Program-made: the position numbers and the translations under genes | The notes under the pieces: generated by a model | Told to the model about the DNA's origin: nothing | Database searches by the model: none | The model's input: the letters and a program-made list of their open reading frames with translations, nothing else | Shown here: in pieces, positions 9,992 to 19,228 of the stretch | Layout of the letters: each line of letters begins with the position of its first letter | Numbering within the stretch: position 1 is the stretch's first letter | Source of the DNA: Sphingobium faniae | GTDB lineage: Bacteria; Pseudomonadota; Alphaproteobacteria; Sphingomonadales; Sphingomonadaceae | Assembly: GCA_900100475.1 (NCBI GenBank) | Contig: FMTU01000002.1 | Span: forward strand, 372,001 to 436,000 | Length of the DNA: 64,000 nt | Direction: 5' to 3'

Positions 9992-10318
9992 ATGACCGAG
10001 ATCGTCGTCAGCACCACCAGCCGTCTGGAAGGACGGCCGGCCAAGGAATATCTCGGCATCGTCACCGGCGAGGTGATCGTGGGCGCCAACCTGTTCCGCG
10101 ACCTGTTCGCCAGCGTCCGCGACATCGTCGGCGGGCGGTCGGGCGCTTATGAGGACGTGCTCCAGCGCGCCCGCGAACAGGCCATCGGCGAAATGCGGAT
10201 GCGCGCGGCGACGCTGGGAGCCAATGCCGTGGTGGGCGTTGACCTTGATTATGAAGTGCTGGGATCGAACGGGTCGATGCTGATGGTGTCGGCTTCGGGC
10301 ACGGCGATACTCGTGTGA
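9992..10318 (+). CDS. YbjQ-family protein
   Basis: A 108-residue protein of the YbjQ/UPF0145 family, which forms a pentameric ring and has been proposed to bind heavy metals. The conserved [23 protein letters not shown] start, [12 protein letters not shown] loop and [12 protein letters not shown] are all present. Its biochemical role is not known. A GGAG-type ribosome-binding site lies just before the ATG. The yebC gene follows 67 bp downstream. Confidence 0.88.
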   Translation: MTEIVVSTTSRLEGRPAKEYLGIVTGEVIVGANLFRDLFASVRDIVGGRSGAYEDVLQRAREQAIGEMRMRAATLGANAVVGVDLDYEVLGSNGSMLMVSASGTAILV

Positions 10319-10385
10319 GTTGCACGAAAGGCGCGCCGCCGCTAGAGAACGCGCCTCAACAGCACAACAGTTTCAGGAGCGGGCT

Positions 10386-11129
10386 GTGGCCGGCCATTCC
10401 AAATTCAAGAACATCATGCATCGCAAGGGCGCGCAGGACAAAAAGCGCTCGTCCATGTTTTCCAAGCTCAGCCGCGAAATCACCGTCGCGGCCAAGATGG
10501 GTATGCCCGATCCGGACATGAACCCGCGCCTGCGCCTCGCGATCAACGCGGCCAAGGCCCAGTCCATGCCCAAGGACAATATCCAGCGCGCCATCGACAA
10601 GGCGGCGGGCGGCGACATGGAGAATTATGAAGAGGTCCGCTATGAGGGCTATGGCCCCGGCGGCGTCGCCATCATCGTCGAAGCGCTGACGGACAACCGC
10701 AACCGCACGGCGACCAACGTTCGTACCGCCTTCTCCAAAAATGGCGGCAATCTCGGCGCTTCGGGCGCGGTGAGCCATGGCTTCGACCGCATGGGCCTCA
10801 TCACCTATCCGGCAAACGCGGGCGATGCCGACGCGATCTTCGAAGCGGCGCTGGAAGCGGGCGCGGAAGACGTGTCCTCCCATGAGGACGAGCATGAAGT
10901 CTGGACCGCGATGGACGCGCTTCATGAAGTCGCCAAGGCACTGGAAGCCTCGCTCGGTCCGGCGGAGAGCGCCAAGCTGGCGTGGAAACCGCAGACCACC
11001 ATGGAAGTGGACGAGGCGAATGCCGCGACTCTGCTCAAACTGGTCGATACGCTGGAAGACGATGATGACGTCCAAACGGTGTGGGGCAATTATGAAGTGT
11101 CCGACGCGGTGATCGAAAAGCTGGGCTGA
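10386..11129 (+). CDS. yebC: YebC/PmpR-family protein
   Basis: A 247-residue YebC-family protein. Members were described as DNA-binding regulators and more recently as translation factors that help ribosomes through proline stretches. The start is a GTG at 10386 giving (M)[17 protein letters not shown], the canonical N-terminus; an AGGAG site lies 8 bases before it. The open frame further upstream is not conserved. Next downstream is ruvC, a common pairing in bacteria. Confidence 0.95.
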   Translation: MAGHSKFKNIMHRKGAQDKKRSSMFSKLSREITVAAKMGMPDPDMNPRLRLAINAAKAQSMPKDNIQRAIDKAAGGDMENYEEVRYEGYGPGGVAIIVEALTDNRNRTATNVRTAFSKNGGNLGASGAVSHGFDRMGLITYPANAGDADAIFEAALEAGAEDVSSHEDEHEVWTAMDALHEVAKALEASLGPAESAKLAWKPQTTMEVDEANAATLLKLVDTLEDDDDVQTVWGNYEVSDAVIEKLG

Positions 11130-11165
11130 ATGTTCTTTCAGTTCGCGTCGAACGGAATTTAGAAC

Positions 11166-11657
11166 ATGATCCTGCTTGGCCTCGACCCCGGCCTCGGCAC
11201 GACGGGCTGGGGCTTGATTTCAGCGGATGGCAATCGCCTCACCCATCTCGCCAATGGCCAGATCAAGACCGATTCCGAACTGCCGCTGCCGACGCGGCTG
11301 ATGGCGCTGGACATGGCGCTGACTGACCTGATCCTTGAACATCGCCCCGATGGCGCGGCGGTCGAGGAAGTGTTCGTCAACGTCAATCCGCAATCGACGC
11401 TGAAACTGGGGCAAGCGCGCGGCGTGATCCTGCTGGCGGCGGCGCGGTCCGGTATAGTCGTGGGCGAATATGCCGCGCGGCTGGTCAAGAAATCCGTCGT
11501 CGGCGTGGGCAACGCATCCAAGGATCAGGTGCACGCCATGGTCGCGCGGCTGCTGCCCGGCGCAAAGATCGCGGGCGCGGATGCCGCCGACGCGCTGGCG
11601 GTCGCGATCACCCACGCCCATCATCTTGCCAGTGCGCGGCGGATACCGACGCGCTAG
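11166..11657 (+). CDS. ruvC: Holliday junction resolvase RuvC
   Basis: Endonuclease that cuts four-way junctions at the end of homologous recombination, together with RuvAB. The 163-residue protein starts [16 protein letters not shown], with the first catalytic aspartate at residue 7. It contains the catalytic glutamate in AAVEEVFVN and the terminal acidic pair in [17 protein letters not shown]. Length fits the family. It lies 36 bp after yebC; ruvA and ruvB are not in this window. Confidence 0.96.
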   Translation: MILLGLDPGLGTTGWGLISADGNRLTHLANGQIKTDSELPLPTRLMALDMALTDLILEHRPDGAAVEEVFVNVNPQSTLKLGQARGVILLAAARSGIVVGEYAARLVKKSVVGVGNASKDQVHAMVARLLPGAKIAGADAADALAVAITHAHHLASARRIPTR

Positions 11658-11677
11658 CATCCGTCGTCACACCCCTC

Positions 11678-11956
11678 CTATTTCCAGTCGAAGGTCAGCG
11701 GGGCTTCGCGAAAGGCGAAGCGGTCGAGATGGTCGGCGACGACCTGCTTGAAGCGTTCGACATCCGCGTCTTCCATCGGCTCTATCGTGACCGTCAGCGC
11801 GTCCGGCGCGGCCGTCATGCGGATCGGCCCCATGGGGAAGGCGATCCGGCCCTGTTCCGCGTCGAAATCAATCTCGAACTTGTGACTCCAATGCTTGCAG
11901 AGTTGTTGCAGATAACGGCTGGCATGGCCGGTCGGAACTTGAGCCGTAAGCGTCAT
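11678..11956 (-). CDS. DUF2218 domain protein
   Basis: A 92-residue protein matching DUF2218, a small alpha/beta domain often next to siderophore or metal-related genes; function unknown. The recognisable features are CKHWSHKFEIDFD near the N-terminus and DHLDRFAFREAP near the C-terminus. It begins 2 bp after the stop of the PadR-type regulator on the same strand, so it is the second gene of that small operon and should share its control. Confidence 0.85.
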   Translation of the reverse strand: MTLTAQVPTGHASRYLQQLCKHWSHKFEIDFDAEQGRIAFPMGPIRMTAAPDALTVTIEPMEDADVERFKQVVADHLDRFAFREAPLTFDWK

Positions 11957-11958
11957 TC

Positions 11959-12591
11959 TCAGAGCCTTTCAATCTTGTGTGCGGCCTCGTCGATCAGGGC
12001 GACGGCGTCGAACATGGTCTGCGCCTCCACCCCTTCCTTCTGAAGGCGGCCGCGAACCGCCATGGCCAGATTCTGCATGGCGCGGCGAATGGGCGCGCCA
12101 TCGCTACGTTCCGCCTTTTTCGCCAGATGAGCGAGTCGTTCCGTGACGGCCTGCACTTCGGCCTGATGTTCGGCCAGATGCGCGGCCCCCGCTTCGGTGA
12201 TGGCGAAGAGCTTGCGGCTGCTTCCGCCAGGCTGCTCGGCAATCAGGTCCATGTCGGCCAGCAGAGTGAGCGTCGGATAGACCACGCCCGGACTGGGCGC
12301 ATAGACCTGGCCCGACAGGCTCTCGATCTCGCGGATCAGGTCATAGCCATGGCGTGGGGTATCGGCGATCAGGCGCAGCAGGATGAGTTGCAACATGTCG
12401 TTCGTGAAAAGCCGCCTGCGCCCTCCACCACGACCGCCCCGGCCATCCCCGCTGAAGGGATCATCGCCGAAGGCGCGGGAGCGGCCACCGTCGCCCAAGC
12501 CATGGCCAAAGCCGCCGGGGCCAGCAAACCGGGCATGTCCGCGATGCGCAAAGCGGCCTTCATGACCGCGATGAGGAGTGTGAAAATGCAT
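11959..12591 (-). CDS. PadR-family transcriptional regulator
   Basis: A 210-residue repressor-type protein. The N-terminal 60 residues are His/Gly/Arg-rich (HTPHRGHEGRFAHRGHARF), which could bind metal. A PadR winged helix follows (LFTNDMLQLILLRLIADTPRHGYDLI, GVVYPTLTLLADMDLI) and then a C-terminal dimerisation coiled coil. The start at 12591 is preferred over 12651: an AAGAGG site sits just before it, and the longer form would place a palindromic operator inside the gene. It is probably autoregulated and cotranscribed with the DUF2218 gene. Confidence 0.88.
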   Translation of the reverse strand: MHFHTPHRGHEGRFAHRGHARFAGPGGFGHGLGDGGRSRAFGDDPFSGDGRGGRGGGRRRLFTNDMLQLILLRLIADTPRHGYDLIREIESLSGQVYAPSPGVVYPTLTLLADMDLIAEQPGGSSRKLFAITEAGAAHLAEHQAEVQAVTERLAHLAKKAERSDGAPIRRAMQNLAMAVRGRLQKEGVEAQTMFDAVALIDEAAHKIERL

Positions 12592-12622
12592 CTTAGCCTC
12601 TTTGCTATTTCTTGATGCATCT

Positions 12623-12667
12623 AGATATATCTCAAAAAATTTCACGCGCAAGATTTAAGATATATCT
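12623..12667 (-). promoter_or_regulatory. Twin palindromic operator of the padR operon
   Basis: Two exact copies of the perfect 10-bp palindrome AGATATATCT lie at 12623-12632 and 12658-12667, centre-to-centre 35 bp, just upstream of the regulator start at 12591. The surroundings are AT-rich in an otherwise GC-rich region. Spacing and position fit two dimer sites overlapping the promoter. That PadR itself binds here is an inference. Confidence 0.6.
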
Positions 12668-12708
12668 TTTTATGGAACAGCACTATTTTCGGACGAATTG
12701 CGCCCCAC

Positions 12709-12741
12709 AAAAAGCGGCGCGGACAAAGCCCGCGCCGCTTT
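12709..12741 (-). terminator. Rho-independent terminator of hrcA-grpE
   Basis: A perfect 12-bp stem (12711-12722 with 12730-12741), 7-base loop, followed on the minus strand by five T residues. It lies 25 bp after the grpE stop. Confidence 0.8.
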
Positions 12742-12765
12742 CTACCTACCTCTGCGTGGAAAATC

Positions 12766-13320
12766 TCAATCCGGCCTCTTCGCCACGCTGACCAGCGCGG
12801 GGCGCAGCAGGCGATCCTTGATCGTGTAGCCTGCCTGCATCTCTACCAGCACGGTGCCCGGCTCCGCATCGGCAGAGGGCGCTTCCATCATCGCCTGATG
12901 CTTGTTGGGATCGAGCGGCTGGCCGACCGATTCCAGCTTCTGGATGCCGTTGCGGCCGAACACGTTTTCCAGTTCGCGGGTCGTGGCTTCAAGACCCGCG
13001 ACCAACCCCTTGAACTTCTCATCCTCGCGCAGGTCGGCGGGAATGGCTTGGAGCGCGCGGGTCAGATTGTCGGCCACCGACAGCATATCGCGCGCAAAGG
13101 CCGTCGCGGCATAGGAACGCGCGTCCGCCAGTTCCTTTTCCAGACGGCGACGCACATTCTGCGTTTCGGCATGGGCATAGAGAACATCCTGCCTGGCCGT
13201 CGCCAATTCACTCTCCAGCGTGGTCAGGCGGTCCTCCGCCGCATCGCCAGCGGGAGCCATATCTTCGGGAAGTTGGTCCACGACTTCGGTATTTTCAATA
13301 TTCTCTTTTTCTTCACTCAT
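12766..13320 (-). CDS. grpE: Co-chaperone GrpE (nucleotide exchange factor)
   Basis: Releases ADP from DnaK during the chaperone cycle. The 184-residue protein has an acidic N-terminus, a long coiled coil (LTTLESELATARQDVLYAHAE…), and the C-terminal beta domain with the family signature GTVLVEMQAGYTIKDRLLRPALVSVA. Its ATG overlaps the hrcA stop (ATGA), so the pair is translationally coupled. Heat-shock control may come through HrcA or the sigma-32 encoded at 39310. dnaK and dnaJ are not in this window. Confidence 0.96.
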   Translation of the reverse strand: MSEEKENIENTEVVDQLPEDMAPAGDAAEDRLTTLESELATARQDVLYAHAETQNVRRRLEKELADARSYAATAFARDMLSVADNLTRALQAIPADLREDEKFKGLVAGLEATTRELENVFGRNGIQKLESVGQPLDPNKHQAMMEAPSADAEPGTVLVEMQAGYTIKDRLLRPALVSVAKRPD

Positions 13321-14366
13321 CTCATCAATCTCGACAATGTCTGGGCGGTAAAGTCCACCATGGGGATCACCCGCGCATAGTTCAAGCGCGTAGGGCCGAT
13401 CACGCCGACCACGCCGACGACCCGGCCATCGCCGCCCCGGTAAGGGGCGGCTATGACCGAAGAACCGGACAGGGAAAAGAGCTTGTTTTCCGAACCGATG
13501 AAGATTTTGGTGGCATTGCCCGCCAGGGCGCTTTGCAACAGGCCGAATATCTCCTGCTTGCCTTCCAGTTGTTCCAGCAATTGCCGCACCCGCTCAAGGT
13601 CGGCGGCGGTGCCATCATCCAGAAGGTGCGACTGACCACGCACGATCAGCACGGGGCGGTCGTCGGCATCCTGCGACCAGATGGCGATGCCGCGCTCGAT
13701 CAGTTCGCGCGCCGCGCCCTGAAGCGCCGTGCGTTCGCTCTCCAGTTCCTGCCGCAGAAGGTCGCCCGCCTGCCCAAGCGTGAGGCCGGTGAAGCGCGCG
13801 GACATGAAATTCGCCGCCTCCGCCAGCAGGGAGGGTGTGACGCCATCGGGCAAGTCAAGGACACGGTTTTCAACAGAGCCGTCCTGCCCTACCAACACCG
13901 CCAGCGCTTGCCGGGCGTTGAGCGGCACAAAACCGAATTGCCGCAACACCGGCTCACGCTTGGGCACCATGACGATGCCCGCGCAAGCCGAGAGGCCCGA
14001 CAGGGCGGCCGTCGCGGCCGAGAGCGCCTCTTCTATCGGGCCGCTTTCCGTCAGCCCAGCCTCGATGGCGCGGCGTTCCTCCGGCGACGGTTCGGCGGCC
14101 TGCATCATGCCGTCCACGAACAGGCGCAGGCCCGTTTCAGTCGGCATCCGTCCGGCAGAGGTATGGGGCGCGGCGAGCAGGCCCAGTTCTTCCAGATCCT
14201 GCATCACATTGCGGATGGAAGCAGGCGACAGGCTGAGCGAGGCCATGCGGCTGATCGTGCGCGATCCGACCGGCAAACCCGTGCCCAGATAGCTTTCCAC
14301 CACCAGACGGAAAACGTCGCGGGCGCGCTCATTCAGTTCCGAGATGGGAGTGACCGCCATGGGCAT
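13317..14366 (-). CDS. hrcA: Heat-inducible transcription repressor HrcA
   Basis: A 349-residue repressor of class I heat-shock genes; it binds CIRCE inverted repeats and needs GroE for activity. The N-terminal winged helix (SELNERARDVFRLVVESYLGTG, RTISRMASLSLSPASIRN) is followed by the GAF-like HrcA core, ending GVVGVIGPTRLNYARVIPMVD. Two in-frame ATGs (14366, 14360) are equally plausible starts. I see no CIRCE-type GCACTC-N9-GAGTGC repeat immediately upstream, so this copy may not be CIRCE-controlled. It is cotranscribed with grpE. Confidence 0.96.
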   Translation of the reverse strand: MPMAVTPISELNERARDVFRLVVESYLGTGLPVGSRTISRMASLSLSPASIRNVMQDLEELGLLAAPHTSAGRMPTETGLRLFVDGMMQAAEPSPEERRAIEAGLTESGPIEEALSAATAALSGLSACAGIVMVPKREPVLRQFGFVPLNARQALAVLVGQDGSVENRVLDLPDGVTPSLLAEAANFMSARFTGLTLGQAGDLLRQELESERTALQGAARELIERGIAIWSQDADDRPVLIVRGQSHLLDDGTAADLERVRQLLEQLEGKQEIFGLLQSALAGNATKIFIGSENKLFSLSGSSVIAAPYRGGDGRVVGVVGVIGPTRLNYARVIPMVDFTAQTLSRLMR

Positions 14367-14392
14367 CTATCTAGGCAAGGCGAGCGCGACGC

Positions 14393-14908
14393 TCAAGTAT
14401 CGGATTTGCGGGACTGGGTAGGCTTCAGCATGGCTTCCAGCCCCAGCATCCGCGGAACCGAGGCAATGGTCGCGCGCAGACGTCCATAGCGCGCATCCAT
14501 GCAGCCGGACTGATATTCCAACCGCGTGGGAGCCCCCTCCCCGCGCATCCATTCGATGACATAGCCAGGCATGTCGGTGGCGAAACGTTCGCAATTCTCG
14601 CCATGGGCGATCCGCTTCGTGGTGCCGGGCGCGGGGCGATAGGCGGCAAGGGTGTTCAGGAACCGGCGATATTGCGCGGGCGTGACCGTGAAACGCGTCG
14701 GTCCGGGAACGGTCGTGAAACGCCCCGGCTCGATCAGGCCCGATCCATCCGGCGTGACACGCAGCGTGTAGCTGGGACAGACGCCAAAACAGGGACCGGC
14801 GGAAAAACGAATCGTGTCCCCTGCCCGCACCGGCTTTTCCAGTTCCGCCCGCTCCGCAGCGCAGCCCGTCAGCAGCGCGGCAGCCGCCAAACCCATGATC
14901 GTCCGCAT
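14393..14908 (-). CDS. DUF6438-type lipoprotein
   Basis: A 171-residue predicted lipoprotein: signal peptide MRTIMGLAAAALLTGC with lipobox LTGC, then a domain with GPCFGVCPSYTL, the hallmark of the DUF6438 family (paired cysteines, function unknown). Two further cysteines occur later (ENCERF, SGCMDA). The ATG at 14908 is chosen because it gives a correct signal peptide and has a strong AGGAGG site about 6 bases upstream. It is transcribed towards hrcA but separated from it by 26 bp. Confidence 0.8.
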   Translation of the reverse strand: MRTIMGLAAAALLTGCAAERAELEKPVRAGDTIRFSAGPCFGVCPSYTLRVTPDGSGLIEPGRFTTVPGPTRFTVTPAQYRRFLNTLAAYRPAPGTTKRIAHGENCERFATDMPGYVIEWMRGEGAPTRLEYQSGCMDARYGRLRATIASVPRMLGLEAMLKPTQSRKSDT

Positions 14909-15006
14909 CGCGCACCTCCTTTTCCTGCTCTCATCCTCTATCGGTACTGGCAAGACGCCGCAACGGACGCTAAGCCCGCCCCCTGAACGCTTCGGAGAAA
15001 AAATAT

Positions 15007-15723
15007 ATGCGTCCTTCCGGCCGCGCGCCCGACCAGATGCGCGACATCACCATGGAACCCGGCTTCACCGTCCACGCCGAAGGAAGCTGCCTCATCAGCT
15101 TCGGCGACACGCGGGTGCTCTGCACCGCTTCGGTGGAGGAAAAAGTGCCCCCCTTCCTGCGTGGCAAGGGATCGGGCTGGGTCACCGCGGAATATGGCAT
15201 GTTGCCCCGCGCCACCCATACGCGCGGCAGTCGTGAGGCCGCCAAAGGCAAGCAGTCGGGCCGGACGCAGGAAATTCAGCGACTGATCGGCCGCTCGCTG
15301 CGCGCGGTGGTCGATCTGCAAAAGCTGGGCGAGCGGCAGATCGTCGTCGATTGCGATGTGATCCAGGCCGATGGCGGCACCCGCACGGCGGCGATTTCGG
15401 GAAGCTGGGTCGCGTTGCGGATCGCAATCGACAAGCTGATCGCGTCGGGCGCTCTTCAGGAAGACCCCATCGTGCAGAAGGTCGCGGCGATCAGTTGCGG
15501 CATCTATCGGGGAACCCCGGTACTCGACCTCGACTATGCCGAGGACAGCAATGCAGAGGCGGACGCCAACCTGATCCTGACCGAGGACGGCAAGTTCGCC
15601 GAGGTGCAGGCGACCGCCGAAGGCGCGACCTATGATGAGGAAGAACTGCTGCGCCTCCTGCGGCTGGCCCGGATCGGCTGCGCGAAGATCTTCGCGGCGC
15701 AGGACAAGGCCACGGGGCGGTAA
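15007..15723 (+). CDS. rph: Ribonuclease PH
   Basis: Phosphorolytic 3'-5' exoribonuclease that trims tRNA precursors. The 238-residue protein begins [20 protein letters not shown] and contains the RNase PH signatures [19 protein letters not shown] and QLxx-type [16 protein letters not shown], then [18 protein letters not shown] with the catalytic aspartates. Length is standard. The neighbour rdgB lies downstream after a hairpin repeat, the usual rph-rdgB-hemW order of alphaproteobacteria. Confidence 0.96.
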   Translation: MRPSGRAPDQMRDITMEPGFTVHAEGSCLISFGDTRVLCTASVEEKVPPFLRGKGSGWVTAEYGMLPRATHTRGSREAAKGKQSGRTQEIQRLIGRSLRAVVDLQKLGERQIVVDCDVIQADGGTRTAAISGSWVALRIAIDKLIASGALQEDPIVQKVAAISCGIYRGTPVLDLDYAEDSNAEADANLILTEDGKFAEVQATAEGATYDEEELLRLLRLARIGCAKIFAAQDKATGR

Positions 15724-15749
15724 AACGCCCCTCCCCTGTTCCCGGCAAT

Positions 15750-15848
15750 CCGTTCGCTTCGAGCGAAGACAGGAAGCCGATAGTGCGCCCATCGCATTTC
15801 TCGACTAAGCCTGTCCTGGCAGGCAGTCGAAGGGCTCGAAACGAACGG
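15750..15848. repeat. REP-like intergenic inverted repeat
   Basis: A 15-base arm at 15750-15764 pairs with 15834-15848 with one mismatch (CCGTTCGcTTCGAGC / GCTCGAAaCGAACGG). Inside it, GACAGG near 15768 can pair with CCTGTC near 15811. The whole 99-bp unit could form a long imperfect hairpin. The text resembles the dispersed intergenic repeats rich in TTCGA/CCTGTC common in sphingomonad genomes; only one copy was recognised in this window. Confidence 0.6.
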
Positions 15849-15865
15849 CTTAAGGTATTCAGATC

Positions 15866-16495
15866 ATGTCAGACGAGTTCGGTCAGGAACAGGCCATCCG
15901 CAAACTGACCCCCGGCAAGCTGGTGATCGCCAGCCATAATGCGGGCAAGGTGCGGGAGATCGGCGAACTGCTGTCGCCCTATGGCATCGAAACGGTGTCC
16001 GCCAGCGCGCTGGACCTGCCCGAACCGGACGAGACCGGCACGACCTTCATCGCCAATGCGGAGTTGAAGGCGATACAGGCGGCGGACCTGTCCGGCTTGC
16101 CTGCCCTTGCCGATGACAGTGGCCTGTGCGTGGACGCGCTGAATGGCGATCCGGGCATTTTTTCGGCGCGCTGGGCAGGGCCGGACAAGGACTTCCGGCT
16201 CGCCATGCAAAATGTGTGGGACGCGGTGGAGGCCAGGGGACCGGACGCGGGCCACGACGCGCATTTCATCTGCGCGCTGGCGCTGGCCTGGCCGGACGGT
16301 CATGTCGAAGCATTTGAAGGCCGCGTCGATGGCACGCTGATCTGGCCGCCGCGCGGGCATAAAGGTTTTGGCTATGACCCGATGTTCCAGCCGCTGGGCC
16401 ATGAAATCAGCTTCGGCGAGATGGAGCCGGACAAGAAGCACGGCATGAGCCACCGCGCCGACGCCTTTGCGAAGATGGTGGCGGCGGTTTTCTAG
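15866..16495 (+). CDS. rdgB: Non-canonical purine NTP pyrophosphatase (RdgB/HAM1)
   Basis: Hydrolyses dITP, ITP and XTP to monophosphates, cleaning the nucleotide pool. The 209-residue protein has the N-terminal substrate loop [14 protein letters not shown], the [13 protein letters not shown] metal-binding segment and the C-terminal [13 protein letters not shown] and [11 protein letters not shown] signatures. An in-frame ATG at 15866 is the natural start. hemW follows 60 bp downstream. Confidence 0.95.
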   Translation: MSDEFGQEQAIRKLTPGKLVIASHNAGKVREIGELLSPYGIETVSASALDLPEPDETGTTFIANAELKAIQAADLSGLPALADDSGLCVDALNGDPGIFSARWAGPDKDFRLAMQNVWDAVEARGPDAGHDAHFICALALAWPDGHVEAFEGRVDGTLIWPPRGHKGFGYDPMFQPLGHEISFGEMEPDKKHGMSHRADAFAKMVAAVF

Positions 16496-16555
16496 ATTCC
16501 GCTCCGGACGCCATCACTGGCGGCGCGCGGCAAAGCCGTATAAGAAGCGCCGCTC

Positions 16556-17731
16556 ATGCCCCTTCCTCCTTTCACTGCCATATCGGCTTCGACCGATCCC
16601 ATTGCCCTTTATGTGCATTGGCCGTTTTGCGTATCCAAATGCCCCTATTGCGACTTTAACAGCCATGTGCGCGAGCAGGTGGACGCCGACGCGTGGCGGA
16701 CGGCTTTGCTGGCGGACCTGCGGCATGAAGCGGTGCTTACGGGCGGACGGCCGCTATCCTCCATCTTTTTCGGCGGCGGTACGCCTTCGCTGATGCCGCC
16801 CGCCATCGTCGCGTCGCTGGTCGAGGCTGCGGCGGAATATTGGCGGCCCTTCCCCGATCTGGAAATCACGCTGGAGGCCAATCCCGGTTCGGTCGAGGCG
16901 GCGCGCTTTTCCGATCTGGCGGCGGCAGGCGTCAATCGCGTGTCGCTGGGCTTGCAGGCGCTGGAGGACGAAGCGCTGCATTTCCTTGGACGCGCGCATG
17001 ATGTGCGGGAGGGTCTCGCCGCGCTGGATGTCGCCCAATCCGTGTTCCGCCGCGTCAATTTCGACCTCATCTATGCGCGGCCGGGACAGAGCGAAAGCGA
17101 TTGGGCGGCGGAACTGGCGCGCGGCCTGTCTTTCGGGACGGATCATCTGTCGCTCTATCAACTCACCATCGAACCGGGGACGCGCTTTGAGACATTGGTG
17201 GCGCAGGGCAAGCTCCTGCCCGCCGATGGCGATCATGCCGCGATCCTCTATGAACAGACGCAGGACATGGCGGCCGCCGCGGGCATCCCCGCCTATGAGA
17301 TCAGCAACCATGCCCGGACGGGACAGGAAAGCCGCCATAATCTCACTTACTGGCGCTATGGCGATTATATGGGGATCGGCCCCGGCGCGCATGGGCGGCG
17401 ACTGGGCATGGCGACCCTGCGCCACCGGAAGCCGGAAAACTGGATGGGCGCGGTCCAGCGCAACGGCCATGGGCTGCAAGGCGAAGAGACGCTCGCGCCG
17501 CAGGATCGCGCGCGGGAGGCTTTGCTGATGGGGCTGCGGCTGGCGGAGGGCGTCGACCTGAGGCGGATCGCGCGGATTTCCGGCGTTGCGGAAACCGATC
17601 TGGTCGATGCGAAAGCCATCGAGCAGCTTTCCGGCCATGGCCTCGTCGCGAAGACAGGCCAAACGTTACGGATCGAACCGGCGGGCATGTTGCTGCTCGA
17701 CGCGATTCTGCCGGAAATCGTCGCCGTCTGA
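16556..17731 (+). CDS. hemW: Radical SAM haem chaperone HemW
   Basis: A 391-residue radical-SAM protein of the HemN/HemW group. The 4Fe-4S cluster motif is CVSKCPYCDF (residues 25-34), preceded by YVHWPFC, and FFGGGTPSL follows. The length and the absence of the HemN-type N-terminal extension point to HemW, which delivers haem to respiratory enzymes, rather than to the anaerobic coproporphyrinogen oxidase HemN. The 3' end lies only 3 bp from the convergent BlaR1-type gene. Confidence 0.92.
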   Translation: MPLPPFTAISASTDPIALYVHWPFCVSKCPYCDFNSHVREQVDADAWRTALLADLRHEAVLTGGRPLSSIFFGGGTPSLMPPAIVASLVEAAAEYWRPFPDLEITLEANPGSVEAARFSDLAAAGVNRVSLGLQALEDEALHFLGRAHDVREGLAALDVAQSVFRRVNFDLIYARPGQSESDWAAELARGLSFGTDHLSLYQLTIEPGTRFETLVAQGKLLPADGDHAAILYEQTQDMAAAAGIPAYEISNHARTGQESRHNLTYWRYGDYMGIGPGAHGRRLGMATLRHRKPENWMGAVQRNGHGLQGEETLAPQDRAREALLMGLRLAEGVDLRRIARISGVAETDLVDAKAIEQLSGHGLVAKTGQTLRIEPAGMLLLDAILPEIVAV

Positions 17732-17734
17732 GGA

Positions 17735-19228
17735 TCAATCCGCTGCGCGGGTGTCGATCCGGGCGATTTCCTCATCCAGGTCACGCAGCACTTCGGCGCG
17801 GATTTCATCCGACATCTTAATGGCGCGGGCAACCTCGGCACGGGCCTTGACAAGGCCTGCCCGCGCCGCGCCAGCGGCCTGCGCCTTGATGGCGGTATCG
17901 CAGATGCGGACGCGGATGTGGCGGCGGCCGTCTGCGTCGACGGTTTCCTGATGATTTACCGCCCGATCGCCCTCGCAACCATTGCGGACGTCGACATTGG
18001 GAATCTGGCGGCGGATATCCGCTCCGCTGGGAATGGCATGAGCCGCCGCCCCTGCATCGACCGCAGGCGGCGCGGGCGGAGCTGGAGGAACCGGCGGCAC
18101 CATGTCGGCAGCGAGCGCCGAAGGAGGCGGCGGCGGGGTAGGCAGCGCATGATCGGCCTGCACCGGAACCACGGCGTTCGATGGCTCGGCAACGATCTGC
18201 AACGCATTGTCCCCTTGCAGCGCGACAGGTTCATCCGCCTGCGCAGGCTGCGCCACCAGAGCGGACAGCCGATTGAAATTGACGGTCTCCACTTGTCCGG
18301 CGATCGCGGCCACCTGCTGCGCGGCGCGGCCGCCTGAAGCGGTCAAAGCAAGGCCAGCGACCGTCATCAGCCCCACAAGAGCCATGCCCAAACTGATGCG
18401 GCGAAGCGACATTTCATGATTTGAAAGCATTTTCAGCCTCCCCTTCAAGGCAGCGATATGGGTGAGATGGCAGGCCCCGGCGAACTGCCGCCCACCCGCC
18501 GCCTTCAATATGGCGCGACCATAGACATGGGCCAGATCCTGGCCGTAAAGCGCCAGCACGCGAGCGTCGCAGGCCTGCTCCTGATCGGCGCGATAGGCCC
18601 GATAGGCGATCCAGGCGACCGGATTGCACCAATGGACAGCGACCAGGAGCAACGCGGCCAGGTTCGCGGCCAGATCGCCATGGCCATGATGCGCGCGCTC
18701 ATGCGCGATCGCCATCGCCTGCTCCTCTGTATCGAAGCGGTGCGCGAAATCGACTGGCAGCACGATATAAGGACGCAGAATACCGAAGGCGAGCGGCCCG
18801 CCAGCCTGCGGGCTGGAGATGATCCGGATGCGTCCTTCCTGCCCGAACGGGATGGAACCGGCCAACATATGCTGCCGGAAACGGAAATAGCCGACCAGTT
18901 GCACCATCAGAAAGACAACCATGCCCGTCAGCCAGATGGCGACCCCGATTTCCAGCCATGGCAGACCGGGAGCCGTATCGGCCGGCATGGAGACGGAGGC
19001 GATGGTGATGAAATCGGGAATGCCGGACTGGTCGACGGCTGTCTGGAGCGGGGATGGGGCAACGATCCGCTCCGGCAGGGCGGGCAACAGCATCCGCACC
19101 ATCGGCAACGCCCAGAGCCAATAGGCCGCCCCCGCCCCCAGCCATCGCGCCACGGGACGGCGCATCATCATGACCAGCGCCATCAACAGGGTCGTGGCGA
19201 TCAGCGTTTCGGCCAGCCAGACGCTCAT
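17735..19228 (-). CDS. M56-family BlaR1-like membrane metallopeptidase sensor
   Basis: A 497-residue membrane protein. Three N-terminal membrane helices flank a cytoplasmic zinc protease domain with the HExxH site AHERAHHGHGD (around residues 205-215) and the third-ligand region DQEQACDA. A fourth helix follows (about residues 305-325), then a Pro/Ala-rich periplasmic tail (PTPPPPPSALAADMVPPVPPAPPAPP is summarised here as a proline-rich stretch) with no penicillin-binding domain. By analogy with BlaR1, a signal would trigger cleavage of the partner repressor encoded upstream. The signal is unlikely to be a beta-lactam without the sensor domain. Start overlaps the blaI stop (ATGA). Confidence 0.88.
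   Translation of the reverse strand: MSVWLAETLIATTLLMALVMMMRRPVARWLGAGAAYWLWALPMVRMLLPALPERIVAPSPLQTAVDQSGIPDFITIASVSMPADTAPGLPWLEIGVAIWLTGMVVFLMVQLVGYFRFRQHMLAGSIPFGQEGRIRIISSPQAGGPLAFGILRPYIVLPVDFAHRFDTEEQAMAIAHERAHHGHGDLAANLAALLLVAVHWCNPVAWIAYRAYRADQEQACDARVLALYGQDLAHVYGRAILKAAGGRQFAGACHLTHIAALKGRLKMLSNHEMSLRRISLGMALVGLMTVAGLALTASGGRAAQQVAAIAGQVETVNFNRLSALVAQPAQADEPVALQGDNALQIVAEPSNAVVPVQADHALPTPPPPPSALAADMVPPVPPAPPAPPAVDAGAAAHAIPSGADIRRQIPNVDVRNGCEGDRAVNHQETVDADGRRHIRVRICDTAIKAQAAGAARAGLVKARAEVARAIKMSDEIRAEVLRDLDEEIARIDTRAAD

Noticed and set aside
14300-14420. CIRCE element before hrcA
   Set aside because: No GCACTC-N9-GAGTGC inverted repeat was found near the start.
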